DNA from: Streptomyces sp. KMM 9044
GTDB lineage: Bacteria; Actinomycetota; Actinomycetes; Streptomycetales; Streptomycetaceae
Direction of reading: 5' to 3'
Assembly (NCBI RefSeq): GCF_024701375.2
Contig: NZ_CP113910.1
Coordinates: 2,542,001 to 2,606,000 of the forward strand
Length of the DNA stretch: 64,000 bases
Positions 8,319 through 16,488 of the stretch are shown piece after piece. The notes beneath the pieces are model-generated. The model was not told the DNA's origin. It made no database searches and worked only from the letters and a program-made list of their open reading frames with translations. The position numbers and the translations under genes were made by a program. The number at the start of each line of letters is the position of its first letter. Positions within the stretch are counted from its first letter, which is position 1.

Positions 8319-8397
8319 CCCCACCCGATCAGGCTCCGGGGCGGGCCGGCATCCCTCGCCCGCCCCGGACGCCACCACCCCTCCCCGGAGCCCTCAC

Positions 8398-9309
8398 GTG
8401 ACCACGAACCCCAGCGCCGAACTCCTCGACAACCTGCTCACCGCGACCGGCCAGACCACCGCGGTACGGGAGGAGGTACGCGTGTGGTCCATGTCCGGCG
8501 TCGAGCGCGTGACCTTCCCCGACGGCTCCACGGCCATCTTCAAGTACGCCAAGAAGCCCTTCGACAGCGAGGACCAGGCCCTCCGCCTGGCCCACACCCT
8601 GGGCGTCCCCGTCCCCCAGGTCCACGCCTCCGCCGTCCTGGACGGCTGGCTCGGCATGCTCATGGAGGACCTCGGACCGTCCGTCCGCGAGGCCGACGAC
8701 CTCGACGGCGTCGCCGCGGCCGTGATCCTGCACGGAACCCGTACGGCTCCGCCCTTGCCCGTCCTCGACCAGGACCGGCTGCGGACGCTGCCGGCCAGGG
8801 CGCTGGAGCACCTCGAACGGCTGCGCAAGGCCGACCGGTGGCAGGACGCCGACGACGTCGAGGACGCGCTCGACCGGATCGCCCAGGCCGCCGAGGCCCG
8901 ATCGGCCGGAGCGACGCTGGAACCGTTCGGCTGGGTGCACTCGGAGTTCCACCCCACCAGCCTCCACATCGGCGAGCGCGGCTGGCGGCTGCTCGACTTC
9001 GCCCGCGCCTTCACCGGCCCCGGCCTGCTCGACCTCGCCAGCTGGCACGGCACCATCGATCCCCCGCACCCCGTGCGCCTGCGCGTCTTCCTGGAGCAGT
9101 ACGTCACCGCCGGCGGCACCCCCGACGCCCTCGCCCCACGCGGCGGGCTCACCGCCGAGAACTGGGCCCTGGGCTGGCACCGCATGTGGGCCGTCGAGTG
9201 GTTCATGGAGCAGTCCATCCGCTGGATCAACGACCCGGCCACCGACCCCGCCTACATCAAGGCCGTCCGCCGCCACCTCACCGACGTCCTCCACCTCCTG
9301 GAGATCTGA
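8398..9309 (+). CDS. APH-fold phosphotransferase with altered catalytic loop
   Basis: This 303-aa protein has the aminoglycoside/choline-kinase fold. The N-lobe Lys sits in TAIFKYAKKPF, the hinge is LMEDLG, and the catalytic loop and metal-binding Asp lie at about 180-205 (WVHSEFHPTSLHI, then LLDFARAF). Ordinary APH enzymes carry HGDxHxxN in this loop. Here the catalytic Asp is Glu and the Asn is Ser, although the metal-site Asp is kept. The protein may phosphorylate an unusual substrate, bind without catalysis, or belong to a diverged subfamily. A GTG start follows GGAG. The methyltransferase start lies one base past its stop, so the two are tightly coupled. Confidence 0.75.
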   Translation: MTTNPSAELLDNLLTATGQTTAVREEVRVWSMSGVERVTFPDGSTAIFKYAKKPFDSEDQALRLAHTLGVPVPQVHASAVLDGWLGMLMEDLGPSVREADDLDGVAAAVILHGTRTAPPLPVLDQDRLRTLPARALEHLERLRKADRWQDADDVEDALDRIAQAAEARSAGATLEPFGWVHSEFHPTSLHIGERGWRLLDFARAFTGPGLLDLASWHGTIDPPHPVRLRVFLEQYVTAGGTPDALAPRGGLTAENWALGWHRMWAVEWFMEQSIRWINDPATDPAYIKAVRRHLTDVLHLLEI

Positions 9310-9310
9310 C

Positions 9311-10003
9311 GTGCTCGCCCAGGCATCCCCCTGGCACGCCCACGCCCTCCAGCGCACCGCCGCCGGACTCGCCGAACCCCTGTCCGTACCCGCACGGATG
9401 GAATGGACCACGAGACCCGGCCAAGGGCCCGGAGCTGACGTCCTCGGCCCCGACCTGCGCGGCAAGCGACTCCTGGAACTCGGCTGCGGCCCCGGCCACA
9501 ACGCCGCCCACCTCGCCACCCGCCACGGGGCTCACGTCACCGGTGTTGACCTGGTCGGCCTGCAGATCCGCCGCGCCCGCTCCCACTACGGACGGCTGAA
9601 CAACCTCACCTTCGTCGCCGGCCACGCCCTGCACTACCTGCACGCCTCCGACGAGCAGTTCGACGCGATCTACTCCGTCTTCGGCGCCGCCGGGCTCGTC
9701 GCGCCCGAGCTCCTGCTCCCGGCCATCGCCCAGCGCCTCATGCCCGGGCGAGTGCTCGCCTTCTCTGTCCCCCACCCGCAGCGCGGCGGTCGAAGCCCCT
9801 CCGGCGACGACCGGCCCCGCCGCGACTTCGTCACCCTGCCCGACCGCACACGGCTCCCCATCGCCCGCTGGGAGTTCGATACCGACCGTTGGGAGAGGCA
9901 CCTCAGCCAGGCCGGCTTCTGGCTCACCTCGGCCCAGGAATTCCACGACCCCCGCATGGGCCACTGGCCCACCACCCTGCTGATCCGCGCCCGCAAGCTC
10001 TGA
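9311..10003 (+). CDS. Class I SAM-dependent methyltransferase
   Basis: This 230-aa Rossmann-fold methyltransferase shows motif I at about 54-62 (LLELGCGPG), the acidic ribose-binding residue in VTGVDLVGLQ, and a motif IV region in FDAIYSVFGAAGL. It transfers a methyl group from S-adenosylmethionine to an unknown small molecule. It starts with GTG one base after the phosphotransferase stop, and the HAD gene follows 31 bases later. The close coupling with a kinase-like and a phosphatase-like protein argues for one pathway acting on a common substrate. The acceptor cannot be predicted from sequence. Confidence 0.8.
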   Translation: MLAQASPWHAHALQRTAAGLAEPLSVPARMEWTTRPGQGPGADVLGPDLRGKRLLELGCGPGHNAAHLATRHGAHVTGVDLVGLQIRRARSHYGRLNNLTFVAGHALHYLHASDEQFDAIYSVFGAAGLVAPELLLPAIAQRLMPGRVLAFSVPHPQRGGRSPSGDDRPRRDFVTLPDRTRLPIARWEFDTDRWERHLSQAGFWLTSAQEFHDPRMGHWPTTLLIRARKL

Positions 10004-10034
10004 CAGCCGCGTTCATCCGGCCTATGGAGGACCG

Positions 10035-10580
10035 ATGCGCTCGCCCTACCTGCTCCTCGACATCGACGGCGTCCTCATACCCTTCCCCGACGAGCACGGC
10101 TCGACCCCGGCCACCCACGCCCGCCACGACGTCGTCCCCACCGGCCGCAGCGCCGACACCCCGGTCACCGTATGGCTCAACTCCGACCACGGCCGCCTGC
10201 TCATGGAGGTCATCCGCACCGGTCTGGTCACCCCCGTCTGGTGCACCAGCTGGCGCCAGGACGCCACCACCCTCATTGGGCCCCTCCTGGGCCTCCCGAT
10301 GCTGCCGTGCGTCGACCTGCCGCGTCCGCAGATCACCACCAGCCACCCCAACGGTTACTTGTGGAAGCGCGACCACGTCGACGCCTGGCTCGGCGACGCC
10401 CCTGCTGTGTGGATCGACGACGACTTCACCGGCCTCGACCATGAATGGGCGGTGGAACGCACTGCGAAGGGAACGGCGACCCTCCTCATTCAGCCCCACC
10501 CGCACCTCGGTCTACAGCCCGAGCACCTGACCGAGGTCACGAGGTGGGTCGCGCAGTTACGCACAGCCCGCGCCGCCTGA
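10035..10580 (+). CDS. HAD-domain protein
   Basis: The 181-aa protein opens with [12 protein letters not shown], the HAD motif I DxDxV/G in which the first Asp forms the phospho-aspartyl intermediate. Motif II is probably the Thr/Ser in WCTSWRQDA, and the acidic motif IV is [10 protein letters not shown]. This points to a phosphatase or a related hydrolase. It starts with ATG after GGAGG at 10025-10029 and ends the cargo operon, followed by a strong hairpin. Its position next to an APH-like kinase suggests opposing phosphorylation and dephosphorylation, but that is inference. Confidence 0.75.
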   Translation: MRSPYLLLDIDGVLIPFPDEHGSTPATHARHDVVPTGRSADTPVTVWLNSDHGRLLMEVIRTGLVTPVWCTSWRQDATTLIGPLLGLPMLPCVDLPRPQITTSHPNGYLWKRDHVDAWLGDAPAVWIDDDFTGLDHEWAVERTAKGTATLLIQPHPHLGLQPEHLTEVTRWVAQLRTARAA

Positions 10581-10583
10581 CGA

Positions 10584-10620
10584 CTGATGCCCTCACTGCC
10601 ACGAGCAGCGAGGGCATCAG
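10584..10620. terminator. Hairpin between convergent genes
   Basis: CTGATGCCCTC (10584-10594) pairs with GAGGGCATCAG (10610-10620). It lies between the HAD gene and the convergent gene ending at 10647, so it can serve both strands. Confidence 0.6.
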
Positions 10621-10646
10621 GGTGCGCTGCTGGCACTGCACCAGGG

Positions 10647-11150
10647 CTACTGCCACAAGTCCGCTCCATCGCGCCCACTCGGGTCCATGGCCAAGAGATC
10701 TTCGTGCAGGCCCGAGAGGGCTCGACCAGTCGGGGCGCCGTCTTCGGCTGACTCCATGACGAGCCAGCCGACATCGATGCCCGATACGTTCACATCACTC
10801 CCGGTGTCCAGCTCATCGAGCGTTGCGAACACTGCCTCATAGGCGACCGCTCGCGCCAGGCGAGCGAGATCCTCCTTGTTCGCCCCAGCAGCATGAAGCC
10901 GCTGGGCAACAGGAAGCTGATCGATGGCATCCGGATCGGCCCAACCACCGATCGGACCGCGCCACAGACTTCGCAGCAGCATGAACCGCGCGAGGTGTGG
11001 AAGGTCCTCGCAGATCTCCGACTTGGCCCAGTCGCCAGCATCGGCTGCGCCGAGTGCTTCGAATCGCGCGCGCAGCGACTCCGCTGCCGCCCTTCCACGC
11101 GCGTCCAGACTGTTCAACCAAGCCTGCCACTCGTTTGAGGATTCACTCAC
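10647..11150 (-). CDS. Hypothetical protein (167 aa)
   Basis: I do not recognise this protein. It is Ala/Leu/Glu-rich and mostly helical, with [19 protein letters not shown] near the N-terminus and [15 protein letters not shown] late. I start it at the GTG at 11150, where SESSNEWQ begins; the frame stays open further upstream but only as a shadow of the gene on the other strand. It is divergent from the SMI1/KNR4-like gene at 11241 with 90 bp between them. Such pairs occur among toxin-immunity and mobile-element cargo, but no toxin motif is visible, so no function is assigned. Confidence 0.55.
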   Translation of the reverse strand: MSESSNEWQAWLNSLDARGRAAAESLRARFEALGAADAGDWAKSEICEDLPHLARFMLLRSLWRGPIGGWADPDAIDQLPVAQRLHAAGANKEDLARLARAVAYEAVFATLDELDTGSDVNVSGIDVGWLVMESAEDGAPTGRALSGLHEDLLAMDPSGRDGADLWQ

Positions 11151-11240
11151 CGTGACAGCATGCCCCACGCGTACCTCGGCTGGAGATCCGCCAGCACTAT
11201 CAGCAGCTTGGCAGCCCAAGCCGATCACTACTCTGTTCGC

Positions 11241-11774
11241 ATGACCGTGAACGGAGATCGCCAGTTCCCCGCCGCGCTCGCCGCTGCCATGGCGGTCCGG
11301 CTCGAGTGCATTGGCGAGGATGGTGTCGACTTCGAGCCTTACGAGTCCTTCCTGACCGCCGATGAGACCACCAAGTGGTTTCGCGCGTGGACCGGCAACG
11401 GCGAGCTGAACGGCGACGACTTCCGCGTGTTTGGCCAGGACGGGACCGGCGGGAACGCAGCGTTGTGGCTGGTCCGTGAAGGTCGAGAACTGGTCGAGCA
11501 GCCCGTTGTCTTCCTGGGCTCCGAAGGAGAGACCGGCGTCGTCGCTCCCGACCTGGGTGCCTTCCTGTGGCTGCTGGCTGACGGCTTCGGCCCGTGGGAA
11601 GCAGCCACCTCGTACGAGCCCGAGCCGGATTGGGCTCCCCAGGCCAATCGCGACCTGGCGGCCATCGCCGAGCAATTCGCTCCGGACCGCCGCACGTCGG
11701 CAACGGCGATCACCGCGCAGGCCACACAGGAGTTTCCCGACTTCGACGACACCATCATGAAGCTCTGCCGTTGA
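11241..11774 (+). CDS. SMI1/KNR4-like (SUKH) protein
   Basis: This 177-aa acidic protein resembles the SUKH superfamily of SMI1/KNR4-type proteins. It has a Trp/Phe/Glu-rich N-terminal part (DFEPYESFLTADETTKWF), a nucleus with GGNAALWLVREG and PVVFLGSEGE, and a late segment DLGAFLWLLADGFGPWE. Bacterial SUKH proteins are often immunity proteins against contact-dependent or polymorphic toxins. No cognate toxin is recognisable next to it. The ATG at 11241 is preferred. A 16-bp hairpin follows the stop. The family call rests on the pattern of aromatic and acidic motifs and is moderately secure. Confidence 0.6.
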   Translation: MTVNGDRQFPAALAAAMAVRLECIGEDGVDFEPYESFLTADETTKWFRAWTGNGELNGDDFRVFGQDGTGGNAALWLVREGRELVEQPVVFLGSEGETGVVAPDLGAFLWLLADGFGPWEAATSYEPEPDWAPQANRDLAAIAEQFAPDRRTSATAITAQATQEFPDFDDTIMKLCR

Positions 11775-11780
11775 GCCGGA

Positions 11781-11817
11781 CCCGATGCCCCGCCACAAGC
11801 CGTGGCGGGGCATCGGG
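11781..11817. terminator. Strong hairpin between convergent genes
   Basis: CCCGATGCCCCGCCAC (11781-11796) pairs perfectly with GTGGCGGGGCATCGGG (11802-11817) around a 5-base loop. It lies between the SUKH-like gene and the 3' end of the relaxase gene and probably terminates both. Confidence 0.7.
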
Positions 11818-11823
11818 CCGGGG

Positions 11824-13521
11824 TCAGCGGTGCCGACTGCGCTCTTCGGGCCTCGTGGCCGCTGGTGTGGCCGGAGGGTGTGGCGTGGCGGACATGGACG
11901 GCGTTCCGCTGGTGGTGCTTCGGCTGCGAGCTGCTTGCGTCCGCCGGTTCGGCTGAGCGGTGATGCGCCAGTTGAGGACCTCCGCGGGGCGCTCGGCGCT
12001 GTCGAGCTCTCGTTGGGCGCTCACCTCGATCAGGAGGCGTCGGGGATTGTGGCCAGCGGTTTCGGCTTGGGCGAGGGTTGTGGTCAGGGCGGTCCAAGTG
12101 GGGTCGGCGAGGATCCGGGCGGCGTCGTCAGGGAGGGCCGCGCGAACGTCCTGCTCGAAGCGGCAGGCGGTCGCGGCTCGCGGTGCCCGGCGGGCCAAGT
12201 CCGCCAGGACGGGTGCAGCGGCCTGCTGGTAGCCCGCCTGGAGGTGGCGGAAGGCTTCCTCGGCCGCAGCGGCCTGCTGCTCGTGGCCGCGCTGCTCGTG
12301 CCACTTGGCGGCGGCGCGGGCCAGGTGCACCGTGGCGAAGAGCAGGGCGATGGCGAGTCCGCCCGGCTCGTTGGAGGCGTAGGCGAGTTCCTTGGCGGCC
12401 TTGCGCAGGGCGGTGGCGGCCTGGTGATCGGCGCGGGTGGCGGAGCGGCGGGCGCGGTTGAACATCATTGCCGCCGCCTGCAGTTCCGCCCGGTGGGGGC
12501 CGGTCGTGGCGCTGGCGATGTTGTACAGGGCGTCGCCGAAGGCGGCCAGGTGGCCCTGGGCGGCGGCATCGTCACCGGAGTCGAGGACGGTGTGCGCCGC
12601 GTGGATGGCGGTGGTGGTGGGGCGCCATGGGTCGGCGGGGTCCGCCACGTACCGGGGGCGGTCGGCCACCTCCTGGTCGGGGAGGCGTTCGCGTAGGCGG
12701 TTGATGGAGAGGTCGGGGGCGAGTTTGGAGCCGCCGTACCAGACGGGTTCGCCGACCGCGTTGGTGTCGCCGGGGGCGGCAAGGCTGTAGCCGATGACGT
12801 CGCCGGTCTCGGGGCCGAGGCGTGTTTTGACCTTGATTCCGAGGGACTGCAGCACGGTGAAGTAGTCGGCTTCGCTTCCTACGGCTGCGGCGACCGCGTA
12901 CGCCTGCTCGCGGAGCCAGTGCCGTGCGGTGACCGTCTGGCCCTGGCGGGCGGCCTTGGCGCGTTCGGCGCCGGTGGGGGTGCGGGGCGCGGTGAGGTCG
13001 CCGGACTTCAGGCGGCGCAGGCCGAACTCGGCTTCGAGCTTGCGGCACTCGGCCTGGGCCCGCTGTCCGTCGCGGTGGGTGCGCGGGCGGCGTCCGTCGG
13101 CGCGTACGGTGGTGGCCATGATGTGGATGTGGTTGTCGGCGTGGCGCACGGCGATCCAACGGCATGCCTTGTCGTCGCCTTCGGGGGCGATGCCTGTGGC
13201 GTGAACGATGCGGCGGGCGACCTCGGCCCACTCGGCGTCGGTGAGGTAGCGGTCGCCGGGCGCGGTGCGGACCGGGCAGTGCCAGACGTGCTGGGGTGGT
13301 TTTTTGCCGTCCAGCTCGCGGGTGCGCAGGTCGACGTGGTGGTCGAGGCGCTTGGCGAGCTGGGAGTAGGTGGCTGCCGGGTCGCGGCCGGGGTCGGGGG
13401 CGCCGGCCATGTCCCAGGCGGCGACGATGTGTGGGTCGGTGTGTTCGTCGCGGCGGCCGGGGCCGAAGAGGTAAACGATCAGTCCGCGGGTGTCGGAGCC
13501 GGTGGAGACGTCAGGAACCAT
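11824..13521 (-). CDS. Relaxase/mobilization nuclease
   Basis: This 565-aa protein has the relaxase metal site HADNHIHI at about residues 128-135, the HxDxxHxH motif that nicks the origin of transfer and stays attached to the DNA 5' end. The N-terminal domain also has GLIVYLFGPGR and PQHVWHCPV. The C-terminal half (about 300-500) is a long Ala-rich helical region. The layout fits MOB-type relaxases of Streptomyces mobilizable elements. It overlaps the MobC-like gene by 11 bases and is last in the minus-strand backbone operon. A GGAAGG ribosome site precedes the ATG at 13521. Confidence 0.88.
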   Translation of the reverse strand: MVPDVSTGSDTRGLIVYLFGPGRRDEHTDPHIVAAWDMAGAPDPGRDPAATYSQLAKRLDHHVDLRTRELDGKKPPQHVWHCPVRTAPGDRYLTDAEWAEVARRIVHATGIAPEGDDKACRWIAVRHADNHIHIMATTVRADGRRPRTHRDGQRAQAECRKLEAEFGLRRLKSGDLTAPRTPTGAERAKAARQGQTVTARHWLREQAYAVAAAVGSEADYFTVLQSLGIKVKTRLGPETGDVIGYSLAAPGDTNAVGEPVWYGGSKLAPDLSINRLRERLPDQEVADRPRYVADPADPWRPTTTAIHAAHTVLDSGDDAAAQGHLAAFGDALYNIASATTGPHRAELQAAAMMFNRARRSATRADHQAATALRKAAKELAYASNEPGGLAIALLFATVHLARAAAKWHEQRGHEQQAAAAEEAFRHLQAGYQQAAAPVLADLARRAPRAATACRFEQDVRAALPDDAARILADPTWTALTTTLAQAETAGHNPRRLLIEVSAQRELDSAERPAEVLNWRITAQPNRRTQAARSRSTTSGTPSMSATPHPPATPAATRPEERSRHR

Positions 13522-14221
13522 GCGCGGTGCCTTCCGTCAGGAGCTGGTCGATCAGTCGGTAGCTGCGCTCGGCCGCTTGCTCGACGCGGTCCAGCACCGC
13601 CTCGGCGCGCTCGGGCACTGTTCCTCGGTGGATGGCTGCGGTGATCTGGTTGAGATTGCCACCGATGCGGTTCAGCGCGACCGTCTGTGCCTCGACGGCC
13701 TCGATCAGCGGGCGGACCGGGTCGTCCTCCGGGCTGCCGACCAGCCCCGCCTTGCCGAGGGCAACGGCCAAGGCGGCGTCGCCGACGAATCCGGCGAACT
13801 TCTGACCGCGCTGGTGAGCGGCGGCGCTGATCACGCTTACAGCGGTCCGCGTGAAGCGGATGGTCTTCTCCTGGTCGCGCTTCTCCACCGTGCGCTTGCG
13901 GTTCATCAGCGCGGGCAGGACGGGGGCGTCGAGATCTCGCCAGGAGGGCTGCTCGACGGGCGGCGGGATCTCGGCCGGCGGCTGAGTGCTCGGGGCGATG
14001 GAGTCGGGTGCGGGCGGGCAGCTGGTCTCGGCTATGCCCACCTCCGGCTCGGGCGCCCCCTGGCGCTCGGCCTTCTCCTCCGCCACCCCTGCGGCGGGGG
14101 CAAGCGCGGACGAAGCCTCGTTAGAGGCTCGTTCGCTCCAGCTTGCTGCTGATCGGCGGGTCAGGCCGAAGAATCCCTTGCGGCGGCGGGTGGAGGCGTT
14201 GTCGGTGCTCGTTTCGGGCAT
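13511..14221 (-). CDS. MobC-like relaxosome accessory protein
   Basis: This 236-aa protein has a disordered Pro/Ala-rich N-terminal half. Its C-terminal half carries the MobC/relaxosome signature: a ribbon-helix-helix-like KTIRFTRTAVSVISAAA and the hallmark LNRIGGNLNQITAAIHRG at about 185-205. MobC proteins help the relaxase bind and open the origin of transfer. The gene lies between the DUF3631 gene and the relaxase and overlaps the latter. The ATG at 14221 follows a CGGAG site. Two strong hairpins lie just upstream (14311-14375). Confidence 0.8.
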   Translation of the reverse strand: MPETSTDNASTRRRKGFFGLTRRSAASWSERASNEASSALAPAAGVAEEKAERQGAPEPEVGIAETSCPPAPDSIAPSTQPPAEIPPPVEQPSWRDLDAPVLPALMNRKRTVEKRDQEKTIRFTRTAVSVISAAAHQRGQKFAGFVGDAALAVALGKAGLVGSPEDDPVRPLIEAVEAQTVALNRIGGNLNQITAAIHRGTVPERAEAVLDRVEQAAERSYRLIDQLLTEGTAHGS

Positions 14222-14310
14222 GGTGGTGCTCCGGTGGTCTTGTGCGGTGGGGCTTCGTCACGTCCGTTCCATCCGTCCCGTAGCTGGTCAGGACAGGTAC
14301 GGAGGCGGTC

Positions 14311-14375
14311 GCAGGTACGGAGTTATCCGTACCTGCGAGGAAGTCCGTCCCCGCGCTGACCTGCGCGGGGACGGA
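14311..14375. other. Paired hairpins, candidate origin of transfer
   Basis: Two perfect inverted repeats stand side by side in the 180-bp gap upstream of mobC. GCAGGTACGG (14311-14320) pairs with 14327-14336, and TCCGTCCCCGCG (14344-14355) pairs with 14364-14375. GGTACGGA-like strings recur around them. Neither has a T run, so simple termination is less likely. Origins of transfer usually lie beside mobC/relaxase genes and contain such repeats. The oriT role is inference. Confidence 0.4.
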
Positions 14376-14401
14376 TGCGACGGATTGATACGGAGCTGGT
14401 G

Positions 14402-16024
14402 TCAGCGAGTGGGCCTGGGGCCGGCAGGCCCGCCTGGCGGGCCGATGGGCAACGTCCCCGACGGAGGGGCCGGTGGCTTGCCCTGGGCTCGACGTACGAC
14501 CACGGTCTCGCCGGCTGCGCGGGTCGGCTGGGCAGGGTCGGGGCAGTAGCGGGCCCAGGCGTCGAGGAACTGGTTGCGGGCGTACGCCTTGGCCTGCCTG
14601 CCGTTCTCGAAGCGGTGGTTGGCCGGGCTGATGCCGAAGTCGCGCAGCAGGTTGGCCAGGTGGTAGGCGTTCAGGCCCTTCGTCCCGTACTCGGACCAGG
14701 GCGCCTCGGCGTCCTGGAGAAGGGCGGCGAGCAGGTCGTGGCTGCGCAGCGCCTCTGTGTCGCCGTGATGCTCGAAGGCGCGGCGGATGTCCCGGAGCAG
14801 CCGGGTCTTCAGCGTCGTCTGTTCGTCCTGGACCAGCTCGGTGCGGGTCATCGACAGGCAGGCGGCGTGGGCCTGGGCGGGCCAGTGGCCGCCGGCCAAG
14901 TCGGCGACGATGACCAGGGGCTCCCAGGTGTCCGCGGCCCGGTCCTCGACAGGCATCGGTGGCACCAGTCGGTGCGCTGCCCCGCGCAGCGGGGTCAGCC
15001 ACGCCGACAGCCGGTCGCGCAGCACGTTCAGTTCCGGAACGGAGTGCCGGGAGCGGAAGGGAGCGACCTTCTCGCCGGGCTTGCGCTTCTGCATGCGGAG
15101 CACGACCGCCCGGTCCATGATCGTGTCCGGCAGGTCGCCGATCCCGGCGAGCGCGGCCATGGCGAAGGTGGGAAACGCCGTCGGCTTGTGCTCCGGCCCG
15201 GAGATTCGCCAGGCGGGCCGGTTGCGCTGGTGCCCGGCGTTCAGCAGGCCACGCAGGTCCTCCTTGTCTCCGGCCTTCGGGCCGAAGATGGTGTCGGCCT
15301 CGTCCACCAGCAGCGTCGGCGGGTTCTTGCCGATGACGCGGAAGACCACTGCCGGCGAAGTGTTCACCGTCATCATCGGCTGATGCACGGTCTCGTGGAG
15401 TACGTCCAGGACGCGGGACTTGCCGCATCCCTTGGTCGGCCCCACGACCGCCAGCCGTGGCGCGTGCTGGAGGGCGGGCTGGATGTGGGAGGCCGCCACC
15501 CACAACGTGACCGCAGTCAGGGCCTCGTCGCTCGGCAGTACCACGTATCGGCCGATCGCCGCACGTAGGTCATCCAGCAGCGCGGCTCCTTCGTCGGCCG
15601 TCTCGCCACCCGTACCGGCGCGGTCCCCGGTCCCCGATCCGCCGTCGGGGACCACGGTCCCCGCAGATGCGTGGGGACCGTGGCCCTCACCATCTGCTCG
15701 GAGCACGGCGTGCTCGCCCGGGATTCGGGGACCGGGTTCGGGGACCAGCGGACCGAAAGTCTCCGCCCGATCCCCGGCTTCCGCTCCGGCGGGACCGGTC
15801 CCCAAGGCACTGACCTGCACATGTTCCGCGCTGGGGGTGTTTCGGTCCCCGACCGGAACACCCGTCGAAGCATCGCCGCTGACGCGTGCAGCAGGGGACC
15901 GTGACTCCGTTCGGTCCCCGCTTCGGTCCCCATTGCGCCAGGGGATGCCCTGGCCGGGGACCGCGGCGGGGGGCCAGACAACCTCGGATGCGTTCGAGGT
16001 GGCGGGGGACGTAGGGTCCTCCAT
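14402..16024 (-). CDS. DUF3631-domain P-loop ATPase
   Basis: The 540-aa protein has a low-complexity N-terminal region (about 1-150), then a P-loop core with Walker A GPTKGCGKSR at about 195-204 and Walker B TLLVDEADTIFG at about 235-246. A DUF3631 C-terminal region follows. Such proteins resemble helicases or primase-associated ATPases of phages and integrative elements and may assist replication of the excised circle or DNA processing in transfer. It lies between the excisionase-like gene and mobC on the same strand. A GAGAGGAA ribosome site supports the ATG at 16024. No classical Rep protein is present, so this could supply that function, but that is inference. Confidence 0.8.
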   Translation of the reverse strand: MEDPTSPATSNASEVVWPPAAVPGQGIPWRNGDRSGDRTESRSPAARVSGDASTGVPVGDRNTPSAEHVQVSALGTGPAGAEAGDRAETFGPLVPEPGPRIPGEHAVLRADGEGHGPHASAGTVVPDGGSGTGDRAGTGGETADEGAALLDDLRAAIGRYVVLPSDEALTAVTLWVAASHIQPALQHAPRLAVVGPTKGCGKSRVLDVLHETVHQPMMTVNTSPAVVFRVIGKNPPTLLVDEADTIFGPKAGDKEDLRGLLNAGHQRNRPAWRISGPEHKPTAFPTFAMAALAGIGDLPDTIMDRAVVLRMQKRKPGEKVAPFRSRHSVPELNVLRDRLSAWLTPLRGAAHRLVPPMPVEDRAADTWEPLVIVADLAGGHWPAQAHAACLSMTRTELVQDEQTTLKTRLLRDIRRAFEHHGDTEALRSHDLLAALLQDAEAPWSEYGTKGLNAYHLANLLRDFGISPANHRFENGRQAKAYARNQFLDAWARYCPDPAQPTRAAGETVVVRRAQGKPPAPPSGTLPIGPPGGPAGPRPTR

Positions 16025-16172
16025 AGACGTTCCTCTCAGGTGAGGGGCGAGACGGGCAAGGTCCCGCCTCTCACCGGTTCGTTCGTTCAGGGATGGGCGA
16101 CGTGCAGGGGAATCTCCGGCCCTCGGCGTTGGCGCGCCGGGGGCCGTTGCTGTGTCCGGGCCTGCCGGCGGC

Positions 16173-16367
16173 TCATGAGGCCAGGCCCCACTCGTCTCGG
16201 CCGTCGATCAGCGTGCGCTCGTAGCGCAGCAGCTCGGCCTCGGGGTAGAGCACCCGCTTGCCGACCTTGATGCCGCGCGGCCCCTTCTTGATGTGGCGCC
16301 AGTAGCGGACGGTGCTCTCGGCTGTGCGGTAGCGCTCGGCGACCTCGGTGGTGGTCAGGTATCGCAT
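16173..16367 (-). CDS. Excisionase-like helix-turn-helix protein
   Basis: This 64-aa protein is a single MerR/AlpA-type winged helix: YLTTTEVAERYRTAESTVRY followed by KKGPRGIKVGKRVLYPEAEL. The length and fold match excisionases encoded beside actinobacterial integrases, which bend attachment-site DNA and bias recombination toward excision. The ATG at 16367 is the first in frame with the homology. It is divergent from the XRE gene and heads the minus-strand backbone operon. The integrase is on the other strand about 650 bp away. Confidence 0.8.
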   Translation of the reverse strand: MRYLTTTEVAERYRTAESTVRYWRHIKKGPRGIKVGKRVLYPEAELLRYERTLIDGRDEWGLAS

Positions 16368-16488
16368 GCATTCCCATTCGGCTAGATGGCGATTCGATCT
16401 GCATAGAGTTGTACCCCGCGATCGGCGGTTAGCCAAATCGGGAAGCTCATGTTTCAGTTTGGATAGCGACGGTGATGATGGAGGTTCG
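16368..16488. promoter_or_regulatory. Divergent control region between excisionase and XRE genes
   Basis: The 121-bp gap is AT-richer than its surroundings. It has an imperfect inverted repeat: TTCCCATTCGGCTA (16371-16384) against TAGCCAAATCGGGAA (16430-16444). The arms flank the likely start sites of both genes, so this is a good candidate operator for the XRE protein. A GATGGAGG ribosome site for the XRE gene lies at its right end. Confidence 0.45.

Noticed and set aside
10647..11813. A single 388-aa minus-strand gene spanning this whole range
   Set aside because: Its first 221 codons are the shadow of the SUKH-like gene on the plus strand; credible sequence begins only at the GTG at 11150.
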